Source: Deltaproteobacteria bacterium (GTDB taxonomy: Bacteria > Desulfobacterota > Desulfomonilia > UBA1062). From it: 50,880 nt of DNA. The stretch covers positions 84,479 to 135,358 of the forward strand of contig JAHDQN010000034.1 in the NCBI GenBank assembly GCA_018433775.1, in the 5' to 3' direction. The notes beneath the pieces were generated by a model that saw only the letters and a program-made list of their open reading frames with translations, ran no database searches and was not told the origin of the DNA. The position numbers and the translations under genes were made by a program. Below are positions 9,325-17,073 of this stretch, piece by piece; positions within the stretch are counted from its first letter, which is position 1, and every line of letters starts with the position of its first letter.

Positions 9325-9369
9325 CAGGGCTTACCGCCCCGTCCCCTGCACTCTTTCCATAGCAGCATC

Positions 9370-9392
9370 AGGCCCCGCGAGAGCCGGGGCCT
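9370..9392 (+). terminator. Hairpin downstream of the methyltransferase remnant
   Basis: A perfect 8-bp GC-rich stem AGGCCCCG/CGGGGCCT encloses a 7-nt loop, 45 bp after the remnant stop and about 85 bp before the ccs-like operon. There is no T-tract, so it may be a Rho-assisted terminator or only an mRNA structure. Confidence 0.35.
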
Positions 9393-9476
9393 TGCCGTCA
9401 CTCCTGGTTGTTGCCGGGTTTTCTTATTGATTCTTATTTATGTTCTCAGGTACATACCTTGGCAGGAGAACATCTC

Positions 9477-10223
9477 ATGAATGAACACGGCATCCTGATC
9501 GTTGCATTGGCTCTGTACATTATTTCGGCCCTGCTCTACCTCCGGCCGAAGGGGCGTGCCGGCGATGTTCTGATCTCGCTCGGCATCATGGTGAATGCGG
9601 CCTTCCTCGTGATGCGGGGATTCGTCGACGGGGCATGGTTTCCGGCCCTGATGATCGACGAGAAGCTCTCCCTGCCGCTCTTTCTCGCACTCGTCGCGCT
9701 GATCTTTTCCCTTACCGGCCGGAAAATCCCGGGCCGCGTGGTTGCCTTGGCCCTGGTGCTCTGCTCGCTTGTCGCGTTTCTTCCCGCACCCGTGCTGGCG
9801 CTGCCTTCTGCGAAAACACAGCTCCCCGTGGGCACGGCCTTTTTCCTCACCGAGACCGTCAGCATCGCCCTCTTCGTCTCGAGCGGGTTTCTGGCCCTGT
9901 CCGCCATCCTTTTCCACCGCGACACCGGCTGGGCCGTCCGTCAGTGCATCGTGTGGGGTTTCGTCATATTCACCATCTGCCAGGTGCTCGGTGCGGTGTG
10001 GGCATTCGCGGGGTGGTCCTACCCGTTTTCCTGGAGCTCACGTCACCTGGTCAGCGCAAGCATATGGTGCCTGTACGCGGCGCTGCTGCACGCAGGTGCG
10101 GCCCGCATATCGCCTCGGCTGCAGCACGTCTTTGCGGCCGCGGGTCTGGTTCCGGTTTCGTTCATCCTGTTCTATCACGAGTTCTCACGCGTGATCGTCA
10201 GCTTTTCGGAGATGATCCCATGA
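9477..10223 (+). CDS. CcsA/CcmC-like cytochrome c assembly membrane protein (divergent)
   Basis: A 248-residue polytopic membrane protein with about eight TM segments, arranged as in CcsA/CcmC heme-handling proteins of cytochrome c maturation. I chose ATG 9477 because AGGAG precedes it; an open frame starts earlier at 9408. The segment GAVWAFAGWSYPFSWSSRHL aligns by eye with the WWD signature region (W-G-x-x-W-x-W-D-x-K-E), but the D-x-K-E part is replaced by SSRH. The stop overlaps the start of the ResB-like gene (ATGA), so the pair is a translationally coupled unit. Whether it still handles heme is open. Confidence 0.7.
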   Translation: MNEHGILIVALALYIISALLYLRPKGRAGDVLISLGIMVNAAFLVMRGFVDGAWFPALMIDEKLSLPLFLALVALIFSLTGRKIPGRVVALALVLCSLVAFLPAPVLALPSAKTQLPVGTAFFLTETVSIALFVSSGFLALSAILFHRDTGWAVRQCIVWGFVIFTICQVLGAVWAFAGWSYPFSWSSRHLVSASIWCLYAALLHAGAARISPRLQHVFAAAGLVPVSFILFYHEFSRVIVSFSEMIP

Positions 10224-10966
10224 AGCGCCTGTGGACGTTCTTCTCGCGAATGGATCTCGGTTTCTGGCTCCTGATCCTCACCTCCCTGAACCTCTTTGTG
10301 GGGGTCCTGGTCACCACCTGTCACGAAGCCCTGTTCAATAAACTGAACTTCATGAACCTGCCGGCCTGGATTCAGTCGGAGGCGACGCGTCCGGGTCTGT
10401 ATCTCTGGATGCTCACCCTCTTTGTGCTCCTGCTGCTCCTGGCGATCAACACTACTATCTGCACGACCGTGTACACGAGGACGGCCATGCGCCAGAACCG
10501 CCTCATGGAAAAGCTCGGCATCATCCTCTTCCATATCGCCTTCGTCATCGCGCTGGGAGGCCACTGCACGAGCGAATTCATCGGGCTGAGCGAGCAGATC
10601 ACGATCGATGCGGGAACTACGACCCAGTTACCGGGAACCGGCCTCGCCATAGAGACCGTCGACATCAGAAAGCTCACCTCCACCATCAACGGTGCCGAGG
10701 CGCGGCTGGGCATCGAGGCGACGGTGAAGGCCGTGACGCCGGGAAGGCCGGCCGTGCCCCTGGAGATAAAGACCATGGAGCCGCAGTTCTCCCTGGGCTA
10801 TACCTTCCATCTCTCGTTCATGGACAAGGGGCTCACCGAAGACCAGGCGCAGCTGATCGTGCGCAGGGACTACGGCCTCGTGCTCATCGTCCTCGCGGGC
10901 ATCACCGCCCTGATCGCCATTGTCCTGTACGTGCGGTTCACCCTCCGGGAGCGCCGGTCCTTCTGA
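10220..10966 (+). CDS. ResB/Ccs1-like cytochrome c biogenesis protein, short form
   Basis: A 248-residue protein with three TM segments in the N-terminal half (about 14-34, 60-80, 97-113), a periplasmic beta-rich domain (about 120-215) and a last TM (about 222-242). The opening FFSRMDLGFWLLILTSLN resembles the ResB start. Typical ResB/Ccs1 proteins are about 450-550 residues, so this is roughly half length; anaerobic deltaproteobacteria do carry short ResB-like proteins paired with CcsA-like ones. The ATGA overlap couples it to the upstream gene. In the full system ResB/CcsA exports heme and attaches it to apocytochromes; here that is inference. Confidence 0.7.
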   Translation: MKRLWTFFSRMDLGFWLLILTSLNLFVGVLVTTCHEALFNKLNFMNLPAWIQSEATRPGLYLWMLTLFVLLLLLAINTTICTTVYTRTAMRQNRLMEKLGIILFHIAFVIALGGHCTSEFIGLSEQITIDAGTTTQLPGTGLAIETVDIRKLTSTINGAEARLGIEATVKAVTPGRPAVPLEIKTMEPQFSLGYTFHLSFMDKGLTEDQAQLIVRRDYGLVLIVLAGITALIAIVLYVRFTLRERRSF

Positions 10967-11019
10967 GACAACCACGATGCCGCTGGCAGGGGGGTGCCCT
11001 GACCCGCCCGCGTCAAACG

Positions 11020-11190
11020 TTATTCTTCCCGGAACCGGCACTCGCTCATGAATATCTGATATCTGCTCCCATCATACTGATACCAGACAATGAGAGCGCT
11101 ACCATTGTCGGCCGTTGCCACTTGAGGACCATATGCATGCTGACCATCCGGACTGATATTGTCGCCTAAGTCCGATAGATTCTTCCAGTA
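11020..11190 (-). pseudogene. C-terminal remnant of a repeat (beta-propeller-like) surface protein
   Basis: On the reverse strand a 56-codon open stretch ends at a TAA (11020-11022) and encodes YWKNLSDLGDNISPDGQ, then PQVATADNGSALIVWYQYDG and SRYQIFMSE. The pattern N-[IL]-S-x-x-G-x-x-A-x-x-PQVA-x-D-x-[NG]-A-[IL]-IVWYQ-x-DGS-x-x-QIF resembles repeat units I recall from large deltaproteobacterial secreted proteins. Upstream the frame is closed by stops and there is no start, so this is a broken 3' end at the edge of the AT-rich island. Confidence 0.4.
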
Positions 11191-11611
11191 CGCGACAAGG
11201 TTTTAATCCATTCAAAAAACTCTGGTACCGTGCCAGGATCATAAATTGGTTTTTCTTTAAGAAAGTACCGCTCTGTCTTGGATACCATAAGTTCAAGATA
11301 TCTAATACATTACAGTTATATGCGGTCTGGCTGCCACATCCTTTTCTTATAAAACTGGTATGAGATACTCGCTTTATGCGAGATTCATATTCAGCTATGA
11401 GCCTTGTTATTTTCTTCAAAACTACTATTCATAATTTTAATAAAAAGCATAACAGTACAACTCAAGTTATTATCCAATTAGCAACCATGATCGAATAATG
11501 TAAATAATTAAACATTAAATGAATATAAATCATTAAGAGAAGGTATAATCCTTTACGTACACTCCAGAAGACGCTGGCTTTACCATTAATATCAATATTA
11601 AGGAGGGTAGA
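11191..11611. other. AT-rich non-coding stretch upstream of the PEP-CTERM gene
   Basis: Base composition drops sharply compared with the flanks. Reverse-strand frames hold short protein-like fragments broken by stops, for example YFLKEKPIYDPGTVPEFFEW around 11210-11270, but no complete gene. A TATAAT hexamer at 11544-11549, 63 bp before the PEP-CTERM start, is a possible -10 element, but no good -35 accompanies it. Confidence 0.4.
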
Positions 11612-12265
11612 ATGATTAGAAAAATATGTATGCTATTACTGGTCTTAATTTCCATCCTGGGTGTTTCATCAATTGCGAGTGCAATCCCTTATGATGGGGT
11701 CGAATTCCCATGCGGTGCAATATCCTTTGTCGATAAAGTTGTAAGCTATACTCCTGGTATTGGAGCAGGTCCTCCTTACACCGATCCTTCAGGAGCGCTT
11801 GGAGTACCAGAATATAGCTCTGGTTCAGGCCTTGTGTCTTTAGGTGATGGCGGAGAAATCATATTAAAATTCGAAGACAACTATCTTATAGCATCTGGTA
11901 ATTCAAATTATGATTTATGGATATTCGAAGTTGGAGCCTTTGAGCCTGTTAGTGTAGCCATCAGTGTTAATGGCATGAATTGGATTGATGTCGGTCAGAC
12001 TATTAGTCACGAGTACGGAATTGATATTGATCAGTATATACCAACATGCGTGGGAATCTGCACACTATACAGTTATGTAAGATTAATAGATTTGCTTCCA
12101 TCCACCACACCACCACCAGATGCTGGAGCTGATATTGATGCTGTGGGAGCCATCTCTTGTGTCCCAGCAGCTCCAGTCCCAGAGCCAGCTACTATGCTCC
12201 TTTTCAGTTCTGGACTACTTGTACTTGCTGGATTCAAGAAGAAATTGAAATCATCCTTGACTTGA
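11612..12265 (+). CDS. PEP-CTERM sorting-domain exoprotein
   Basis: A 217-residue secreted protein. The N-terminal signal peptide (residues 1-24) ends in SIASA. A beta-rich body of unknown function follows (GEIILKFEDNYLIASG, YDLWIFEVG). The C-terminus carries the tripartite PEP-CTERM signal: PVPEPATM, a hydrophobic helix (LLFSSGLLVLAGF) and a basic tail KKKL. By family knowledge, exosortase (EpsH/XrtA) recognises and processes such tails on their way to the cell surface or biofilm matrix. No exosortase gene is in this window. The start follows a strong AAGGAGG. The gene is much AT-richer than its surroundings, suggesting acquisition. Confidence 0.85.
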   Translation: MIRKICMLLLVLISILGVSSIASAIPYDGVEFPCGAISFVDKVVSYTPGIGAGPPYTDPSGALGVPEYSSGSGLVSLGDGGEIILKFEDNYLIASGNSNYDLWIFEVGAFEPVSVAISVNGMNWIDVGQTISHEYGIDIDQYIPTCVGICTLYSYVRLIDLLPSTTPPPDAGADIDAVGAISCVPAAPVPEPATMLLFSSGLLVLAGFKKKLKSSLT

Positions 12266-12282
12266 AGTGAAGAAGTACTGAA

Positions 12283-12316
12283 GCTGCATGAGTCGAATAA
12301 ATTCGACTCATGCAGC
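12283..12316. terminator. Perfect 16-bp inverted repeat after the PEP-CTERM gene
   Basis: GCTGCATGAGTCGAAT and its exact complement are separated by only AA, 17 bp after the PEP-CTERM stop. It can form a long hairpin in RNA. No T-run follows directly, so it may be a terminator aided by other factors, an mRNA-stabilising structure or a mobile-element end. Confidence 0.5.
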
Positions 12317-12647
12317 CGCTGATAATACTAGAAATCGAGGACAGGTATATATTTCTTTAGTTATTCAATAGGTTAAATATGACCCCCCCCCCCGATCTTT
12401 ACCGAATAGACTATACAATATCAATTTTCACATATCAGTAACCATATCTCGTTAATTTTTATCTGGATAAGTTAATATGGCGTGAGGTTATATGGAAATC
12501 CAGAACTGATGATATCCTTTTCCTATCGTAACCTAATGAATAGACAACCAAAGACCATATTTATATAAGAAATCTTGTCTTTTCAAATTGAGTTCCTGGA
12601 CCAGGCAGGCCCTCTCATGTAAGAATTACGACTCTGACCGCTGTGGA
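12317..12647. other. AT-rich non-coding stretch with an 11-C homopolymer
   Basis: This is the remainder of the AT-rich island. It contains an uninterrupted run of 11 cytosines at 12383-12393, flanked as TATGA-C11-GATCT. No gene was found. Confidence 0.5.
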
Positions 12648-13397
12648 TCATTCTGCGCCCATTTCATGATGCTCTTCGCCGACTCCCGTGCGGAGGCCGG
12701 GCCGTGAACCCGCAGGCCGGTCCCCGGGGAATGCAGGCTGTTTCATTTTTTCACTGCCTGTATCCGGTTCCTCTTTCAGACACTCGACATTGAGATCTTC
12801 AATCCACTTGGGCAAATTTACCCAGATGCCGTGAAACCCGAACCCTCCCTCTGTCATTTCCCTGATCGCTTCCTCCTTGGACCATCCCTGAACCACGATG
12901 CGGTACACGGCGCACATGGTCCCGGTCCGGTCGGCGCCATGCCAGCAGTGAACGAGCACAGGGGTGCGCCGGGGGTCCGTGACGATGCGGAGAAAACGGA
13001 CTACCTCGCTGCGCTCGGGATGCCAGGCCTTCATAAATATCTGTTCATACCCCAGGGTCGACCCCTCGAGTTCGTCCCTGTCGGAATGGAACGAACGCAG
13101 GTTGACGACTGTCCGGACTCCCATGGCCTCGATCCGCTTCATCCCCTCTCGCGTAGGCTGGCCGCTCCGGAAGAGGCCGTCATCGACCTTGTGCAGGTTG
13201 GGAACACCTGCCATGTCCATAGGAACGGCCCAGTGGAGGGGTGTGTCCATCGCGTCCGCACACGCCGCCGCGGTGCACAGGCAGGAGCACAGGAGCATGA
13301 CGAGAAGAGCGGACCGCACCCTCCCTGGCACATGAGTATTGATTTTTCTCAGCATTATTATTCTTCTCATTGTTTCTCTATACATACATTTCCCCAT
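12648..13397 (-). CDS. Secreted Cys-based (dual-specificity/tyrosine-type) phosphatase
   Basis: A 249-residue exported protein. The start at 13397 (MGKCMYRETM) has AGGTGA upstream. An open frame extends 211 codons further but is antisense to the neighbouring CoA-transferase gene, so I exclude it. A hydrophobic segment at about 29-48 (ALLVMLLCSCLCTAAACADA) is a signal peptide, possibly of lipoprotein type. The domain starts at VDDGLFRSGQPTREGMKRIE and contains the CX5R P-loop VHCWHGADRTG with nucleophile Cys151 and Arg157. His126/Glu128 near AWHPERSE lie in the general-acid region. The last 45 residues are low-complexity. The substrate is unknown; the location is the periplasm. Confidence 0.82.
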   Translation of the reverse strand: MGKCMYRETMRRIIMLRKINTHVPGRVRSALLVMLLCSCLCTAAACADAMDTPLHWAVPMDMAGVPNLHKVDDGLFRSGQPTREGMKRIEAMGVRTVVNLRSFHSDRDELEGSTLGYEQIFMKAWHPERSEVVRFLRIVTDPRRTPVLVHCWHGADRTGTMCAVYRIVVQGWSKEEAIREMTEGGFGFHGIWVNLPKWIEDLNVECLKEEPDTGSEKMKQPAFPGDRPAGSRPGLRTGVGEEHHEMGAE

Positions 13398-13443
13398 GAT
13401 TTCACCTGTCGGAAAGAGTCTGATATTTTTATCCGAAATTGTC

Positions 13444-13453
13444 TTGTATACAA
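13444..13453. promoter_or_regulatory. Palindrome TTGTATACAA in a divergent promoter region
   Basis: A perfect 10-bp palindrome lies centrally in the 126-bp intergenic region between the divergently transcribed phosphatase and CoA-transferase genes. On the reverse strand it could overlap a -35 (TTGTAT) with TAAAAA 16 bp further on. An operator role is inference. Confidence 0.3.
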
Positions 13454-13523
13454 TCCCGGGGCAATCGAATAAACAGGCATTGCCGTGGTTTCTTGAAAAA
13501 TACGTGCAGGAGCTGATCGAGAC

Positions 13524-14852
13524 ATGCGGAGTCTGAATCTGGGGTTGGAGCGGTATCCCGACTGGAGACAGCTGTACCGGGACAGGCTGGTCCGCGCCGA
13601 TGAGGCGGTAAGGCTGGTGAAGTCGTCCGACCGCGTCGTGCTGGGCCATGCCTGCGCAGAGCCGAGACTGCTGGTCGATGCCCTGCTCGGCCGCGCGCCC
13701 GAGCTCAGAGGGGTGGAGATCCTTCACCTGCTCTCGCTCAACTCCGCGCGGTATTGCCGCGATGAATACCGCCAATCGTTCCGGCATCATTCGCTCTTTC
13801 TCGGCAAAAACACCAGGCAGGCCCTCGGCGATGGCCTTGCTGATTTCACCCCCTGTTATTTCCACCAGGTTCCGAGGCTGTTCATGGAGGGCACGCTGCC
13901 CGTGGACGTCGCGATGGTCACGGTTTCGCCCCCCGACGAGCGGGGCATGATGAGCCTCGGGGTATCGGTCGACTATACAAAAGCGGCTGCGCTCTGCGCG
14001 AAAACCGTGATCGCCGAGGTGAACCCCCATATGCCGGACACGGGCGGCTCGTCATACCTGAGCCTGGACAGTGTCGACCTGCTCGTGGAAAACGACGCGC
14101 CCCTGGTGGAATGCCCCCTCTCGCACCCTGGCGAAAACGATCTGGCAATCGGCAGGAACGTGTCGTCCCTGATCGTGGACGGTGACTGCCTGCAGATCGG
14201 GATCGGAAACCTCTCCGAGGCCGTGCTGGGTTCCCTGGCTCACAAGCGCGACCTGGGCATCCACTCCGAGCTGCTGACCGACTCGGTCATGCGCCTGGTG
14301 GAGAGCGGGGTGGTGACCTGCAGGAGAAAAAACTTCAACCCCGGAAAGATCATCGCCAGCTTCGCCATGGGCACGGCCCGGTTCTACGCGTGGCTCCACG
14401 AAAACCCCATGGTGGAGATGCACCCGGTGGAGTTTGTCAACGACCCCTTCATCATCGCCCGAAACGACAATATGGTGACCATCAACTCCGCCATCGCTGT
14501 TGACCTGCTGGGCCAGGTGGCTGCCGACACCATCGGGCCGCGTCAGTACAGCGGGGTCGGGGGCCAGGTGGACTTTGTCAGGGGCGCGGCACATTCCCGC
14601 GGGGGGAAAAACATCATCGCCCTGCCCTCGACCGCTGCGGGCGGCCGCATCTCGCGCATCGTGAGCGCGTTGGAAAGAGGCAGCGCAGTAACCACCAACA
14701 GACACGACGTGGATTATGTCGCCACCGAGCACGGGGTGGTCAGACTCAGGGGCCTTTCCCTGCGCCAGCGCAGCCGCGCGCTCATCGGCATCGCGGACCA
14801 CAGGTTCCGTGACCGGCTCGAAAGGGAGTGCAGAGAGCTCTACGGATGGTGA
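13524..14852 (+). CDS. Acetyl-CoA hydrolase/transferase family protein (4-hydroxybutyrate CoA-transferase-like)
   Basis: A 442-residue class I CoA-transferase of the acetyl-CoA hydrolase/transferase family (Cat1/Cat2/AbfT type). It would move CoA between acyl-CoA and a carboxylic acid through a glutamyl-CoA intermediate. Visible marks are VVLGHACAEPRLLVDAL near the N-terminus, the middle segment VSPPDERGMMSLGVS, IGIGNLSEAVLGSL and the catalytic-Glu motif GIHSELLTDSVM. Near the C-terminus, YSGVGGQVDFVRGAA and DYVATEHGVVRLRG are family hallmarks. The length is standard. The acyl substrate cannot be read from the sequence; in fermenting or syntrophic anaerobes such enzymes act on acetate, propionate, butyrate or 4-hydroxybutyrate. 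Confidence 0.88.
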   Translation: MRSLNLGLERYPDWRQLYRDRLVRADEAVRLVKSSDRVVLGHACAEPRLLVDALLGRAPELRGVEILHLLSLNSARYCRDEYRQSFRHHSLFLGKNTRQALGDGLADFTPCYFHQVPRLFMEGTLPVDVAMVTVSPPDERGMMSLGVSVDYTKAAALCAKTVIAEVNPHMPDTGGSSYLSLDSVDLLVENDAPLVECPLSHPGENDLAIGRNVSSLIVDGDCLQIGIGNLSEAVLGSLAHKRDLGIHSELLTDSVMRLVESGVVTCRRKNFNPGKIIASFAMGTARFYAWLHENPMVEMHPVEFVNDPFIIARNDNMVTINSAIAVDLLGQVAADTIGPRQYSGVGGQVDFVRGAAHSRGGKNIIALPSTAAGGRISRIVSALERGSAVTTNRHDVDYVATEHGVVRLRGLSLRQRSRALIGIADHRFRDRLERECRELYGW

Positions 14853-14923
14853 GTCTGCTGTCCGGGCGGCCCGCGGGCTCCGGCTCTCCACTCCGTGCCG
14901 CTGGAACGAATGCACGGAAAAGC

Positions 14924-15658
14924 TCAGTTGATGAAGCGTATGAACTTGTCCAGTATCCAGGGTCTTGCGGCTATCTTGCCCGCGACGGATCTCAGCAAAG
15001 ACGGGGACTTCCACCCGACGATGTCCGGCCTGAAACGGGCCGCCCCTTCTGCCTTGTGCAGCTGTTCCAGTCTTTTCAGTGCCGGGAGATCCCCTGCTTT
15101 TTCGATGTCCTTCCATACACAATCGATATCGGGGTTGACAGCGCACCGCGCACCATGTTCGGGGTAATCCTTGCAGGGGCCGTACTTTTTCTTTGCCGGG
15201 CACTCGGTCAGAGGACAGATTCCGCCGGTGTAGATAAGAACACAATGATCACAGGTGGTGCATGCGCTGCGGGCCAGCTTACTGTCACGGTTTGTGATCG
15301 GGGTGATGCCGAGGGTGTCCAGTACCGCTATTACGGGAATCCCGGTCTCACACATGCAGGCGGACTTGATGCCGGAAGCGCAGCTCAGGACAATCAGCGC
15401 ATCGCTCCTGGAAAGCTTGCGCCTGTGCCTTTTCAGTGCCTGCCTCATGATCTCTTCCGAACAGCATGCGGTCACGCACGATGAAAATACGACCTTCTTG
15501 TTCCATCCCTTAAGCAGTTTCTTCAGGATATGGATACCCACCGATCCGCCGGTATCGCACAGGTTGGCGCATGCGGCACAACTCAGGATAGCGACCTTTT
15601 CCGCATTGCCCAAGGAATATCTTATCTCCTCTTCCGATTTCCAATCCGTCTTCACCAT
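14924..15658 (-). CDS. MetV-like / methylenetetrahydrofolate reductase C-terminal (zinc/Cys-rich) domain protein
   Basis: A 244-residue Cys-rich protein. Cys clusters occur in LSCAACANLCDTGG, CVTACCSEE, LSCASGIKSACMCE, and a dense set in CTTCDHCVLIYTGGICPLTE followed by CPAKKKYGPC. This matches MTHFR_C / MetV, a subunit that accompanies MetF-type methylene-H4folate reductase in the Wood-Ljungdahl pathway of anaerobes, and related stand-alone proteins. No metF is adjacent, so the partner is unknown. I take ATG 15658 (MVKTDWKSEEEIRYSLG) as start; a GTG at 15706 would add 16 residues without family similarity. The C-terminal GWKSPSLLRSVAGKIAARPW is also typical of these proteins. Confidence 0.75.
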   Translation of the reverse strand: MVKTDWKSEEEIRYSLGNAEKVAILSCAACANLCDTGGSVGIHILKKLLKGWNKKVVFSSCVTACCSEEIMRQALKRHRRKLSRSDALIVLSCASGIKSACMCETGIPVIAVLDTLGITPITNRDSKLARSACTTCDHCVLIYTGGICPLTECPAKKKYGPCKDYPEHGARCAVNPDIDCVWKDIEKAGDLPALKRLEQLHKAEGAARFRPDIVGWKSPSLLRSVAGKIAARPWILDKFIRFIN

Positions 15659-16133
15659 GATCGGCACCCGGGAATGACTATAAATGTATTTACCGGAGCT
15701 TCGCACATAACGGGCGCAGATACCATCAAATTGTATGCATGAGCCGGAAAATATGCTTCATAAAGGAGAAAAACAGTTCCTGATCCAGTAATCCCGGCCC
15801 GGCTCTATGTGGCTCCCTTCCATCTTCTCCAGCCGGACATCAAGGATTCGTTCATTCCGGGCGTCTGCGCTGGCTCGGTCTCTTACAGAGGGTGTCGCAC
15901 GCGCATGGACCCCCTCCTTTCCGCTTAGACTTCTGCGGATCGTATGCCTCTCTCCGGCGGGAGCCCTCTTCCCCCGGCTCTCAGCATCCTGCGCGCAGCG
16001 TCTCGGGTCTTGACAAAGGGAGAAAAATCTTTTTTATCTTACCTGCCGGGTTCACCGGATTTGCTATGACGGGCATGCGCGGAAACAAATTACATACTTG
16101 GTTTTAAAGGGGAAAATTATAAGGAGGAATGCA
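15659..16133. other. Intergenic region before the gliding-type ABC operon
   Basis: No gene or RNA was recognised. Apart from a promoter near 16010-16039, nothing stands out in this 475 bp stretch. Confidence 0.4.
16010..16039 (+). promoter_or_regulatory. Sigma-70-like promoter for the GldA-type operon
   Basis: TTGACA at 16010-16015 is followed after 18 bp by TTATCT at 16034-16039 (or TTTATC with 17 bp spacing). It lies about 95 bp upstream of the ATPase start. The -35 is perfect and the -10 moderate. Confidence 0.5.
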
Positions 16134-17072
16134 ATGATCCATGTGGAGAAACTGACCAAGTTTTACGGAAGCTTCTGTGCCGTGGATCAGATCGACCTCG
16201 ATGTCTCCAGAGGTGAGATCACGGGGCTTCTGGGCCCCAACGGTGCAGGCAAGACGACCACCCTGAGGATGCTCACCGGCTACCTCGTGCCCACATCGGG
16301 CAGCATCCGGATCAAAGACCTTTCCTTGGGCGACGATGCCCTGGCAGTGAAAAGGCTCATCGGCTACCTGCCGGAGTCGGCGCCCCTGTACCACAACATC
16401 CTGGTCTACGACTACCTCGACTACATCGCACGGGTCAGGGGTCTGGACGGCACGCGCAAGGCCGGGCGCATTCACGAGCTGGTCGATATCTGCGGGCTCT
16501 CCGGCATCATGCACAAGAACATCGGCGAGCTCTCCAAGGGGCTGAGGCAGCGGGTCGGCCTGGCGCACGCCATGATGGGCGACCCGGAGATCCTCGTGCT
16601 CGACGAGCCCACCTCGGGCCTCGACCCGAACCAGATCGTCGAGATCAGAGACATCATCCGGGCCTTTGGCAGGGAAAAGACCATCATCCTCTCCACCCAC
16701 ATCCTGAGCGAGGCAGAGGCCACCTGCGACCGTATCGTGATCATCGACAAGGGCAAAATCGTGGCCGACGGCAGTACCGAGTCGCTCAAACAGGGCGCCG
16801 GCGAGGAGCGCACCATCCACCTCACCCTGCTGCACGCGGATTTCGATACAGCCAGCCGGACCCTGAGCGCGCTGGACGGCGTCTCGCGGGTCGAACGGAT
16901 GGACGCCCCGGACTCCGGGGAGCTCAGGCTGAAGATATTCGCTGGAGGCCCCGACCGTCTCAGAGAGCGCATCTATGCCTGCGTCAAGCAGACCGACTGG
17001 ATCATGGTGGAGTTTACACAGGAGGGCAAGTCACTCGAGAAGATCTTCCGCGATCTCACCAGGGAGGTGTAG
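16134..17072 (+). CDS. ABC-2 type transporter ATP-binding protein (GldA-like)
   Basis: A 312-residue ATPase with Walker A GPNGAGKTT, signature LSKGLRQR (a divergent LSGGQ), Walker B ILVLDEPTSGLD and H-loop LSTH. It also has a C-terminal domain of about 90 residues (VADGSTESLKQ onward), as in GldA/NatA-type ATPases. The start at 16134 follows a strong AAGGAGG. It is the first gene of a four-gene operon with an ABC-2 permease, a GldG-like protein and a DUF4340 protein. In Bacteroidetes, GldA-GldF-GldG form an ABC transporter linked to gliding; in Proteobacteria the same set is common, but its substrate is not known to me. Confidence 0.9.
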   Translation: MIHVEKLTKFYGSFCAVDQIDLDVSRGEITGLLGPNGAGKTTTLRMLTGYLVPTSGSIRIKDLSLGDDALAVKRLIGYLPESAPLYHNILVYDYLDYIARVRGLDGTRKAGRIHELVDICGLSGIMHKNIGELSKGLRQRVGLAHAMMGDPEILVLDEPTSGLDPNQIVEIRDIIRAFGREKTIILSTHILSEAEATCDRIVIIDKGKIVADGSTESLKQGAGEERTIHLTLLHADFDTASRTLSALDGVSRVERMDAPDSGELRLKIFAGGPDRLRERIYACVKQTDWIMVEFTQEGKSLEKIFRDLTREV

Positions 17073-17073
17073 G

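Noticed and set aside
11099..11419. A 106-codon reverse-strand ORF in the AT-rich zone
   Set aside because: It has no recognisable motif and overlaps, in another frame, the better supported repeat-protein remnant.
12648..14030. A continuous 460-codon reverse-strand frame, as if the phosphatase had a 211-residue N-terminal domain
   Set aside because: The extra part is exactly antisense to the CoA-transferase gene and has no family pattern. A ribosome-binding site and signal peptide support the start at 13397.
14052..15245. A 397-codon reverse-strand frame
   Set aside because: It is antisense to the CoA-transferase in one half and out of frame with the MetV-like gene in the other.
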